The notes under the pieces were generated by a model. The model was given only the letters and a program-made list of their open reading frames with translations. It made no database searches and had not been told where the DNA came from. A stretch of DNA of 64,000 nucleotides from Carya illinoinensis (Eukaryota > Streptophyta > Magnoliopsida > Fagales > Juglandaceae): assembly GCF_018687715.1 (NCBI RefSeq), contig NC_056752.1:17257501-17321500 (forward strand), read 5' to 3'. Positions 34,577 through 44,990 of the stretch are shown here, piece by piece (the first letter of the stretch is position 1; each line of letters opens with the position of its first letter). The position numbers and the translations under genes were made by a program.

Positions 34577-35898
34577 TGATGGATTGCAAAATTTCATATT
34601 GCAGATTTTACAAGTTCGCTCGAGCGGAGGCTTTTGGCCGCTCGAGCGAATTCAGGCAGATTCAAACGCTCGACTGCCGCTCGACAGGGAGCTCGAGCAG
34701 GTTGCTGAAAAACGAAGATCGCTCGAGCGGAGACATTGGCCGCTCGAGCGAAATCAGGCAGAGTCGAACGCTCGATGTGCGCTCGATAGGACGCTCGAGC
34801 GAAATCAGGCAGAGTCGAACGCTCGACGCGCGCTCGACACCCAGCTCGAGCGAACATCGTATTTTGACAGATTTTAGGTTTTCCGCCGTGGGACCATATA
34901 AAAGGCCATTCTTCACTCTAGAGCCGCGGTTTTTGACTGGAGAACACTTCTTGGGAGAGAAAAACACAGTTAGAGGGATTCAATTCATCTGTTTTGGAGA
35001 CGGAATTCCAATTTATTGCACAGACGTTGGATTCATACACGAGCACGGACGGGAGAAAGGCGTTGAATTGTTCCCTTGAGCTTTTGACGACCAGTTGAGG
35101 CTGCAAGGAGGATTTTTCAGTGTTTATTTTCTTCTTCCCATCTTCTCAGAACAATTATGGTGAATTCGTTTATGTTGAATTCCAATTCTAGCATGAGCTA
35201 AATTTTCTTCTTTCTAGGAAAACGATGTAACCTAATTCCGAACTATGCTTGTTTGTCCATGCTAATTTAATGCAATTCTCTATTTGTTTATCTGATTTAT
35301 TCTGAGTTTAATGCTTCTAATTAACTGGCCATTGATTAGATGATTATTAATCTTGTGATTTGCTATCGAAAGAGGGAATCATAGGGTAGATCTTGGATAT
35401 TTCAGCATAGGTAAGTATAGAGATCGGAAGACTTGTATGAACCTGTGTAGTAATTAAATCATTGGTCTTATTGCGTTCTTGATTATTTAATTTGCATACT
35501 CTTGTGTGAATTGATAAACTAGAATCACTTCCAATTGACTATCGAAAGAGGCTTTTGGATGAATTAGAGATTTGCTAATAGACAAAAGAGGTTTAAGTTA
35601 AATTAGCTGGATGAGAAAAGCATAGTGAAGAATTATGGTGAAATCGATTTCCTAGAAGGTTTCTTCCCCATTGAATTTGATCTTCAAACATCAGTTTTAC
35701 TTTCTTTGCTTATTTCTCTTGAGTTGATCTAGTTTTATTTGCTACTACAAAAACCTTAGTGATTCCTCTAGATAAAATTGAGATTAGCATAATTTTGGTA
35801 TTTGGCAAGAGTAAGGTACCAATCCCTGAGGACGATACTCTTCTTATTACTTTACTATAAAACTACGATACTGTGCACTTGCAGTTTTGCACCGATCA
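34577..35898 (+). mobile_element. Solo LTR (1322 bp) in intron 3 of OMT copy A
   Basis: Starts TGATGGATTGC and ends GCACCGATCA. The ends form a TGAT/ATCA inverted pair and are flanked by GGATC at 34572-34576 and 35899-35903. Copy B has uninterrupted sequence at the same place (TAGATGCGATCACATATATC). TATAAAAGGCC at about 34897 is a likely LTR promoter. The 3' part (GACGATACTC, GTGCACTTGCAGTTTTG) recalls Athila/TAT-type gypsy LTRs. Orientation is inferred. Confidence 0.85.
34619..34856. repeat. GCTCGAGCG palindrome array within the solo LTR
   Basis: CGCTCGAGCG or close forms recur about eight times in 240 bp, interleaved with AATCAGGCAGAGTCGAACGC-type units of about 55-60 bp. The region is GC-rich within AT-rich surroundings and lies just upstream of the putative TATA box (34897), so it may be an LTR enhancer array. 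Confidence 0.75.
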
Positions 35899-38800
35899 GG
35901 ATCACATATATCTTAAACAATGAATGTTACTCTTCATCATGTATTTATCAATCTCAGTCATACTCACTGATTTGACTGTCTTTCAAGTTGTTTCATAGGC
36001 CAACCACTTCAAGTGAAGGGGGATGGCAAAATCTATGTTGAAGAATAGTATTTCTCACCTTGGACCCCGTCATGCATTTTTGTGAAATTTTTATGCTAAA
36101 AGACAATACAATCTCCAAAAATTTGAAAGAGACGTCTGCAGTGCCCTTAAGTTTTAAAAGAATGTTATATATAGTAACAAAATGAATAGTGTTTAGTACT
36201 AATGTGCCATTGCCAATAAATTTGCGATGTATTTGGATGACTATGTTAATTCTCTTTTAGGTAAATACATACAAGATAGAATCACAGCAAGTTAAATATT
36301 ACACTCACCTTCATGAAGATTGCATCTCCTTTAGGAACGCTTTTGAACATATCTCCTCCTACATGTTCCACACCTGCAACTTGAGTTAATAAGCTTTTTA
36401 TCTACATATATAGCTCTTATTTTCCCAAACCGTGCTGTTATCTAGCTTTTAAACTTATGATTCAGCATTCTTATTCCACAATCGGTATTGAGTAATATCT
36501 AATGCTACCGATATTTGATACGACCTTTGTGAACCATAGAAGTACAAACCAGTGTTACCAGGTTCAGGTCAAACGGGTTGGCTCAATTAAAATGCATAGC
36601 TGTTTAAATTAAAATTATATTGTTAAACAAATCCTAACCTTAAAACTTTAAAACCCTATTATTGCTACGAGTTTGTTTGTGTATTATACTGATTTCATGA
36701 ATTTTAATTAGATTTTCCGTAACATTTTTGGATTATAGTCTTAATTATTCTTATTAATATTTATTTTTTTGTTATGAATATAGGTGTGTAAATGATCGTA
36801 ATTGATACATACATATAAATATATATATTATATATATAATATGATTCCAAGTTAAAAACTTAGGCTAATCGAATCAAATAAGTATGTTCAATCAATTTAA
36901 ACTATTTTATATTATAACACATCAAAATGCTTGAAAAATGTCATTTTCAATTCAATCCAACATAATATATTTATAAAAAGATTGTGCGGATGATGACACT
37001 ACCCATTTATTTAACGGGGTTTGAGGAACCTCAAGACAGGAATCACCCGCTCGGCAATGCTACCTTGGGGAGGAGACAAAACACTTTAATATAACAATTG
37101 AAACTCATATTCAAAAGCTTTTTCGATATATGAACAATCTTACTATGGAAGAGTTGGTCAACCTATTAAATTAAATAGATGGATTAGAATTGAGCCAGAT
37201 AGTTACCTACCCATATCTCAACGTGACGAAACCTTCATCCATATTGAACAAGATTTAATTGCCACTTAGCTCCTAATTGATTTAGTCAAATTTTAACTTG
37301 GTAAACAACATTGGAAATTAGGTGGAGATTTATGAATTGAAAGCATACCTGGATAAGATGGGGCTTGTTGTACGACATGAGGCAAGTCGAAATTAATGCC
37401 CTTGATGTGGGGATACTTAGAAGTAATTAAGTTAAGCGCACCACCTAGACCACCTCCAACATCGACCAACTGTTTGAGTGCCTCGAAGCCCTTGTAGCAC
37501 TCAAGGATCTTCTTAAAAAGCATTGTAGTGTGATTGAGCATAGCTGTGTTAAAAGCCTTATTAAACCTAGGGTCCATGCCAAGATACTCGAAGGCACTCA
37601 TGCCATGAACCCTATCAAATGGAATTCCTCCCTCAAGAATTGCATCTTTTAGCTGGGACCTATGAATAGATTAGGGTTAAATACCATGATCCATCAAAAC
37701 ATAATTGTATATCAAGGCCGTACATACGAAAAAACAAAAAGAAAGGATGCACAATCTTAGTAGCATGTGGCAGATGGCGAGAATAAGGTCTTGTTTAGAT
37801 AATGAGATTAAATAAAAAAAATTGTGAATAGTAGTAAAATAATTTGTAAATAGTAGTGTTTTTATGAAATGTGTTTTTATTATGCTATAAAGCAGGAAAT
37901 CTCACTGTTTAGCATGTTGCATGAAAATATCATTTTTGCATGAAACGTACCACAAGATACGAAATGTACACATGTCATGAATAGATTTTTGTCGTGAGCA
38001 TAGTATGAAAAATATTTTGTCACAACCCAATACAAGAATGGGGGAACATCCTAGTGGAACTCTTTTGTCCACTACGGAGTAAGTTAAAATGGAGTAACAA
38101 CCCTTGGGTGACAAAAAACAATCAATAGCTTTCAAATGATATCTTTTTAAAAGATTCCAAAGCGAAATCGTATATGATATCTAATGTAGGTGGGTGCATA
38201 TGTTGTGATGAAATGTTTGAGATCAATGCAGTGAATGATTTATCTGGGCAGCACTGAAGATGCAGTGTCAACCTAAGTTGTGCTATGGTCACGGGTAAGT
38301 ACCCACGATGCAAAATGAGAAATCGTGATGTTAACATATGTTTCTAATGATGGCTCTAATAACAAGAAATGATATGTTTGAAAAGATGAGTAAGAAATGT
38401 TCTCTATAAGAAAATATGCATCAAAATTTTCTTCAAGATGTTGAGGAATCTGGATGGACGACGAATATAGATTTTCTGCATATCATGCATACCTCTCATG
38501 TTTATCATCTTTCATGTGTTTATTATCTTTGTATATATTGGTTGTTAACTTACTAAGATTTCAATGAATCTCACTATGGCAGTCTAAACTATCATTTCCT
38601 TCAAAATGGTTGAAGTTGTAACAAGTCCAAACTTTAACAATCAAGATGGTGATGAACGCCATCCCTTAGTTACGGATGATTGAGAATGAGCCTGACCTCA
38701 ACCGCAACTTGACCGCAACTTGGAGTTAATAGTGATGTTTTTAGATATGGTTGTAGTTACCATGGAGCGCATTAAAGAAATTATTTAAGTTGTCTTTGAT

Positions 38801-39586
38801 GAAACCCATGTGGAGTCTATCTATAATAAGGAGATGCTATCTCCAAACCATGTTTGACCTTGTGCCTTATTATTTGCACATTTGTTAAGTAAGGGTATAT
38901 CTATGTTTAATCTTAAATCTTAAATTTTGTGATGTTTAGTTCATTTTGATGCAAAAAGTTTTAAAAGTCACATTTTTTTGTTGCTATTATTGCATACTGC
39001 TATATGTATGATAGGTTTAATTGCATATTATTTGTCATGAATGGGGGTATATAATCTTATGTTGCATGTCCTAATGCTCCAAGTCTCCATTCCATCCCAA
39101 GCAGAGGTTGGAGACGTCACAAACCTTTAGTGTTTAGACATCATTTTATGTGAGTGGTGCTAGCCTTAATGTTTGTCTCCTTGTGTTTTTCACATTAGTT
39201 GGATTTAACACTACTAAAGCATCATAGAAAGTACAGTTCAAATGTAAAAGCATCAGCGTTCAAACACACATAAAATGTGTCCACCCTTTTATGCCAGCTT
39301 AGCCAACCAGTGATCCAACTATGGTTGTAGAGTATCAGGTCGTTAGACAAGTCTTACCAATTAAACATTTAATCTATATAAATGGGTTCAAAGCACAAAC
39401 CAGATGGAACTTCTACAATCTGAGAATTGATACACTCTATATGCTTTATTCTGACTTAGACATCAAAGGTGTCCTATAACATACCAAGCCTCTCTTATTT
39501 ACTTGATAATGATCATCAGAGACTGTTAACAAGAGTACGAAACACGTTCACAATAGATATAGTTATAAATTTTACAAGCAATCAAT

Positions 39587-42500
39587 CTATTTGAAAAACT
39601 CCATGACCTCACAATTATAAGCTGTAAGGCATTCATATCTGAAGCCTTTAAATCCAGCTTTGGTTGCCAAGGCCTCAAATTCTTGCTTCGTCCTTTCCTT
39701 TCCTCCTAGGTGTTGAGCCATCATAAGCACATCAAGTTGAGAGTTGCGCTTCATACAAGTGCTGACCTCAGGCATCATTGAAAGAAATGCCTCCACAACA
39801 ATTACCTTCCCATCATTTGGAATAGCTGTATAGCAGTTTTTCAGAAGCTTCAAGCATTGTTCATCACTCCAATCATGAAGTATCCCCTACAAAATTATCC
39901 ATAGATGCGATCACATATATCTTGAACAAGCTGGAATGTTACTCTTCATCATGTATTTATCAATCTCAGTCATACTCACTGATTTGACAGTCTTTCAAGT
40001 TGTTTCATAGGCCAACCACTTCAAGTGAAGAAGAATGACAATCTATGTTGAAGAATAGTACTTCTCACTTTGAACTCCATTATGCATTTTTGTGAAATTT
40101 TTTATGCTAAAAGACAATACAATCTCCAGAAATTTGAAAGAGATGTCTGTATCACCTTTAATTTTTAAAATAATGCTATATATAGTAACAACATGCATAT
40201 CAGTGTTTAGTGACCATATTCCTTGTAGTGAGAATCACTTCAAGTTAAATATTATACTCACCTTCATGAAGATTGCATCTCCTTTAGGAACGCTTTCGAA
40301 CATATCTCCTCCTACATGTTCCACACCTGCAACTTGAGTTAATAAGCTTTTTATCTACATATATAGCTCTTATTTTCCCAAACCATGCTGTTATCTAGGA
40401 AAAATCTAGTTGCAAGCATAATTGTGCACTAATATGTGCACCAATCTATTGTGATTGATCAAAAAGTAGATTTTATTGAAAACAATGCTAATTTAAATTT
40501 TAAGTATGAAGAAATCAGTATTGGTATGCAGATTAGTACGCGACTTTGCTTGAATATAGCAAAACCCTGTTATCTAGCTTTAAACTTATGATCCAACATT
40601 ATTATTCTACAATCGGTACAGAGTAATATCTAATGCTACCAATATTTGATACAACCTTTCTGGACCATAGAAGCATGAACCAATGTTACCAGGTTCAGGT
40701 CAAACGGGTTGGCTCAATTATACGTGATTAATAAAAAAGTTAATTGCAACCGGAACCATAAACTTGCAATTAAAATGCATAGTTGTTTAAATTAAATTTA
40801 TATTGTAATACTAAAATCCTAACCTTAAAACTTTAAACCCCAAATATTATTGCTACGAGTTTGTTTGTGTATTATGCTGATTTCATGAATTTTAATTAGA
40901 TTTTCAGTAACATTTTTGGATTATATTCTTAATTATTCTTATGAATATTTATTTGTTTTGTTACGAATATAGGTGTAAATGATCATATTTGATACACTCA
41001 CATAGATATATATATATATATATATATGTTATAATAAGTAATGCTACTACATACAATCGTAAAATGCACAAGTGTCGTTCAGTCATTTTGAAAAAAAGTA
41101 TGATCTACTGTTAAAAAATTAATTGTTTTCAATGTGAATCCCATATTTATTTACTTTTTTCAAAGTATTTGCACGGCACTTGCACACTTACGATTGCAAC
41201 TATAATTTCTCTTATATAATATGATTCCAACTTATAAACTTCAGCTAATCGAATCAAATAAGTTATAAAATCATTGTGCGGATGATGACACTTATACCCA
41301 TCATTTATTTAACGGGGTTTGAGGAACCTGACATATTAAATTAAATAGATGGGTTAGAATGGAGCCACATAGTTACCTACCCATATCTCTCAACGCGACA
41401 AAACCTTGATCCATATTGAACAAGATTTAATTGCCCCTTAGCTCCTAATTGATTTAATCAAATTTTAACTTGGTAAATAACATTGGAAATTAGGTGGAGA
41501 TTTATGAATTGAAATCATACCTGGATAAGATGGGGCTTGTTGTACAACATGAGGCAAGTCGAAATTAATACCCTTGATGTGGGGATACTTGGAAGTAATT
41601 AAGTTAAGCGCGCCACCTAGGCCACCGCCAACATCGACCAATTGCTTGAGTGGCTCGAAGCCCTTGTAGCACTCAAGGATCTTCTTAACAAGCATTGTAG
41701 TGTGATTGAGCATGGCTGTGTTAAAAACCTTATTAAACCTAGGGTCCATGCCAAGATATTCGAAGGCATTCATGCCATGAACCCTATTGAATGGAATTCC
41801 TCCCTCAATAATTGCATCTTTTAGCTGGGACCTACGAATAGATTAGGGCTAAATACCATGATCCATCAAAACATAATTGTATATCAAGGACATACACACT
41901 CAAAAAAAAAAAAGGATGCACAATCTTAGTAGCACGTGGCAGATGGTGAGAATAAGGTCTCATTTGGATAATGATACAAGATAAAAAATTTGTGAATAGC
42001 AGTGAAATTATTTGTAAATTATAATGAAATGGTTTGAGTTAAGATGTTTTATAGGATTTTGAGAAGAAAAAAAATTAAATGAAAGAAATTATAAAATTGA
42101 ATTTTTTTATTTATTTGGAAGTAATTTAGAAAATATGTAATGATTAGGTAATAATTAGATGCAAAAGTTAAAAAAAATGAAATAATGTAAAATTAAAAAA
42201 TAAAGTGATAATTTGTATTAGTCGCTTAAACGACATTATATACATTTTAGGCTAGATTCTTATTTTTTATTTTTAATCCGAATTGATGCATGCGATCCAA
42301 TGCATGGGAACTGGGCACGTGCCTTTTGGATTTTTGTAAATACTTGTGCTTTATATTTATTTCTATTAATTTTGTTGTAAGCTTGAAAAAACAAAGTAAA
42401 TAGCAGGTCAAAGAAGGCCACATACATGGCGAAAGGAAATTTCGAAAAAGATAGTCTTTATCTACTTTTAATATAGTTTTAATGAAAAAGATATGAGTGA

Positions 42501-43906
42501 GTATAATAACAACCTAACTAGTTTTGGCATATCGCTAATATAGTCTTTATTAAAACCTTTTGGCATATCGCTAAAGAAACAAATATAAAACCTTAAAGAT
42601 GATTTCGAAAAATATAGTCTTTATCTTGAAATTATGTAAATTTAAAATCTACTTTTAATATAGTTTGTATTAAAAACAAAGAAAGAAAATCATGATTCGA
42701 TCTATTAGATCATGTGATCCACCACATCTCACTATCACCGGTGTGTGGACTCCAAGAGCCATCACTAGTGGGTGGGAAGAAACTCGAGTAGTGGCAATCT
42801 GGGTCAATCAATGCCAATCATCCTATTATGTTTCCGCATGCATTCCCTAACTAGATATTGAGGTTGGGGATATCAGTCTTTTCTGCAAACATCTAAGGCC
42901 AACAAACTAATTGCAGTGCATCACCAACAACCACCAACTTTAATGGTGGCAACATAGTTTGCACAATTATGCAATCCGTTAAAAAATCGTAATCTATAAC
43001 AGCACCCTTTTAGCAAGGAATGAGTGGAAATCAAATATTAGATCCCAAATTTCGATATGTTTTTTACTTGTGCACTATATTTGTTGTAATAAAGTGTTGT
43101 AAAGATTATGATCATTGGCAATTCAGAAAAGCTCTTCGATATGGGTGATTCTAGATTTGGAAGCACGTGGCCCGCTACAATTCAGAAGGGGCGATTTTAA
43201 TTATCTTGTTTGATATTCTTGCGAATTTCAAGTTCTACGGAAGAAAAGTTTATTTTCAGAGAAAGTGTTATTACAGTAAATAATTTTATAGAAATAAATT
43301 TATAAATTAATATAATTTATTATAATATGCAATAAAAATAATTTTACAGTTAATTTACAAATTATATTTTACGACATTTTTTGTAACCAAACCATTTCAC
43401 TTATTTTTAAGTATACATTATGGATTAAATAGAAGTAGAAGAAATAAATAAAAATATGAAGGGAAAATAGGTACACACCAGCTAGCTAAGAAGACATTGT
43501 CTTGAACGAGGGCCATCAAAGGGCAGTAGGAGATTCCATCTTGATCAGGGACGAAGTGTTTAGACACAGGTGAAAGAGCATAAAGCCTCTGAAAAGATCC
43601 AGCATCATCAGCACCCTTAGAGCAACTCAACACAGAATGGCTGGCTAGCATCCTAAGGATGCGGTCCAGCATCTTGGGTGCCTCAGAATTTGTGGCGGGC
43701 ATCTCTACTAAAATCTGGGAGGGGGAGAGCTTAGCTCCAGGACCTGCTTTGGCCAGGATTTCGAAAACCCCAAGCTCAATGACCGTTTGCAGGGCCATGG
43801 GTAGCACAAGTGAGTTTGCCAGTTGCCCGGCGTAGACGAAGCTCTCATCTTCTTCTATTTGGTCACCATCAAGATTGCTTGGGTGGAATGCCGTATGAGA
43901 TGCCAT
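39587..43906 (-). CDS. COMT-like plant O-methyltransferase, copy B: intact four-exon gene
   Basis: Exons: 43479-43906, 41521-41831, 40262-40326, 39587-39886 (1104 bp; 367 aa plus TAG). All introns are GT-AG with consistent phases 2, 1 and 0. The ATG at 43904-43906 gives [11 protein letters not shown]. The family (caffeate/flavonoid type, SAM-dependent, cytosolic, usually about 365 aa) transfers a methyl group to a phenolic hydroxyl. Visible features: dimerisation domain ([20 protein letters not shown]), the [16 protein letters not shown] block, SAM motif [28 protein letters not shown], and catalytic residues aligned by eye to alfalfa COMT His269/Glu297/Glu329 as His272, Glu300 and Glu332. At residue 269 a Gly (GGG) replaces the Trp of the usual K-W-I-x-H-D-W. 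COMT-like best describes it; substrate cannot be inferred. Confidence 0.9.
40399..40568. mobile_element. 170-bp MITE (MULE-like) in intron 2 of copy B
   Basis: Flanked by GTTATCTAG at 40390-40398 and 40569-40577 (the match extends to 11 bp). Copy A has the empty site (TGCTGTTATCTAGCTTTTAA, near 36438). The ends form an imperfect inverted repeat of about 30 bp ending in ...ACTAAT. A relative lies at about 44815-44950. The 9-bp duplication points to Mutator-like mobilisation. Confidence 0.75.
41031..41216. mobile_element. About 185-bp MITE in intron 2 of copy B
   Basis: The interior shows inverted ends: TACAATCGTAAAATGCACAAG near the left and CACTTGCACACTTACGATTG near the right. Copy A lacks it at the matching (TA)n site near 36840. 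The insertion lies in an AT-rich repeat, so the exact target duplication (TA or TAA-like) is unclear. Confidence 0.65.
42032..43478. other. Remainder of intron 1 of OMT copy B
   Basis: Intron 1 runs 41832-43478. The part beyond the duplication edge is AT-rich. Around 41960-42200 it resembles the dispersed GTTTGGATA.../TTGTGAATAG repeat. No other gene is seen. Confidence 0.6.
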
Positions 43907-43965
43907 TATAGAATCTGAAGTTAACTCTGTTTTGCTCACACATTGGAAATTATTAGATCATTGGT

Positions 43966-43977
43966 AGATTTATAAGC
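43966..43977 (-). promoter_or_regulatory. TATA box of OMT copy B
   Basis: The minus strand reads GCTTATAAATC about 65 bp upstream of the ATG at 43906, a normal distance for a plant core promoter with a short leader. The same box is kept upstream of copy C (about 20598-20606). Copy A has none because its 5' part is missing. Confidence 0.65.
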
Positions 43978-44099
43978 CCCAATAATTATAATAATTATTA
44001 TTATTATTTACATGAGCGGGGTGGGATTTGGACCGGTTGTCGGTTGTCAGACTGTGGCCATAAAAGTAACCGTACATGTATGTCCACCAAAAAAGTAAA

Positions 44100-44810
44100 A
44101 TTAAAGTGCGTTTAGAGAGTGATCTTTAAGGTGAATATTTTTAAATTTTATAAAATAAAATATAAAAATTTAAATAAAAAATATTATAAAATTAAAATAT
44201 TATTATAATATAATTTTTGTAGTTTAAATAAAATTAAATTGTTTTATATTTTTTATTTAAAAGTTTAGAAAAATTATAATGATTAACTTGAAAAAATTAT
44301 AATAATTAATTTAAAAATATTTATATTTAAATTATATTTAAAAAGTAAATTAGATAAGATAAGATAAAAATTTTAGAGTAAGATATATTTTCAAAAAAGC
44401 GCGTGAGAGCATTTTCGGAAAATAAAGGCTATTGTATGGTTTGGTAATCATACACCATGACTTGTTTAATATAAATAAATGGTATAAAATAGGGAAGGTA
44501 AAAATTTAAAAAAAAAAATTGTATAATTCGATAACGTGACCCAACATAAATGTGGCTACATGACCTCCAATGGGAACCCGACAGATTGATAGTTTTTAAA
44601 TATGATAGTTATGATTATGATAGCATTGATTCTGACATAAAGGAAGATTGATAGTTTTTTTACCAAATTTGATTAGTTTTGACCAAACATATATAGTTCT
44701 ATTTTTATAATCCCTTTTAATTACATTCATCTCTTTGATTAGAAAATAAAAATAAAAATGCGTTTATTTCTTCCTTCATTTTGTTGAGCAGTTTCTATGA
44801 AGAAGTTGGA
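44100..44810. other. AT-rich upstream spacer of OMT copy B
   Basis: 44100-44400 is almost pure A/T with a GATAAGATAAGATAAAA end and resembles a degraded MITE of the dispersed family. 44400-44810 shows no gene. Confidence 0.45.
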
Positions 44811-44814
44811 ATTT

Positions 44815-44950
44815 TTTTGGATCAATGTGGTGTGATTGATCAAAAAATAGATTTGATTGAAAACAGTGTTAATTTAAATTTTAAGTATGAATAAATCAGT
44901 ATTGGTACACAGATTAGTGCACAACTGTGCTTGTATGTAACAAAACTCTT
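44815..44950. repeat. Second copy of the 170-bp MITE family
   Basis: GTGTGATTGATCAAAAAATAG through CAGTATTGGTACACAGATTAG and GCACAACTGTGCTTG match the intron 2 MITE at 40399-40568 with scattered differences. Ends and target duplication are not resolved. Confidence 0.65.
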
Positions 44951-44990
44951 TTTTATTTACTCATTCTACACACTATATATTAGGCCTGCA

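Larger units (their letters stand above)
34254..37659 (-). pseudogene. COMT-like O-methyltransferase, copy A: intact exons 2-4, exon 1 missing
   Basis: Exon 2 is 37349-37659 (311 bp), exon 3 is 36309-36373 (65 bp), exon 4 is 34254-34550 (297 bp, stop included). Lengths and phases match copy B except for one codon fewer in exon 4, and all splice sites are GT-AG. No stop or frameshift is visible. It retains the SAM motif [10 protein letters not shown], the LHDWSD catalytic His and GGKERT. Exon 1 (N-terminal dimerisation/substrate part) and the promoter are absent because the duplication breakpoint lies in intron 1 (37863/37864). Exon 4 ends YKCLIYSFQVMEFFK, diverging from copy B near the C-terminus. 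Intron 3 is lengthened by a solo LTR. It is probably not functional unless an alternative promoter supplies a first exon. Confidence 0.85.
32033..37863. repeat. Tandem segmental duplication, left unit
   Basis: This 5.8 kb unit holds the 3' part of an LTR (32033-33141), the OMT downstream flank, copy A exons 4-2 and part of intron 1. It is homologous to 37864-42023. Length differences are explained by later insertions: a solo LTR (34577-35898), an extra block 33335-33974 with a MITE, and the reciprocal insertions in the right unit. Confidence 0.8.
37864..42023. repeat. Tandem segmental duplication, right unit
   Basis: Starts at ATGAAATG within the LTR-derived flank (match to 32033) and runs through the downstream flank, copy B exons 4-2 and into intron 1, where homology to the left unit ends at another ATGAAATG (42024-42031). 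It includes the LTR end GAGACGTCACA near 39123. It carries two insertions not found in the left unit (40399-40568 and about 41031-41216). Confidence 0.8.

Noticed and set aside
43904..43939. Upstream GTG-started extension of OMT copy B (11 extra residues)
   Set aside because: The first codon is GTG, not ATG, and the extension lies in the likely 5' leader; the ATG at 43906 fits the family length.
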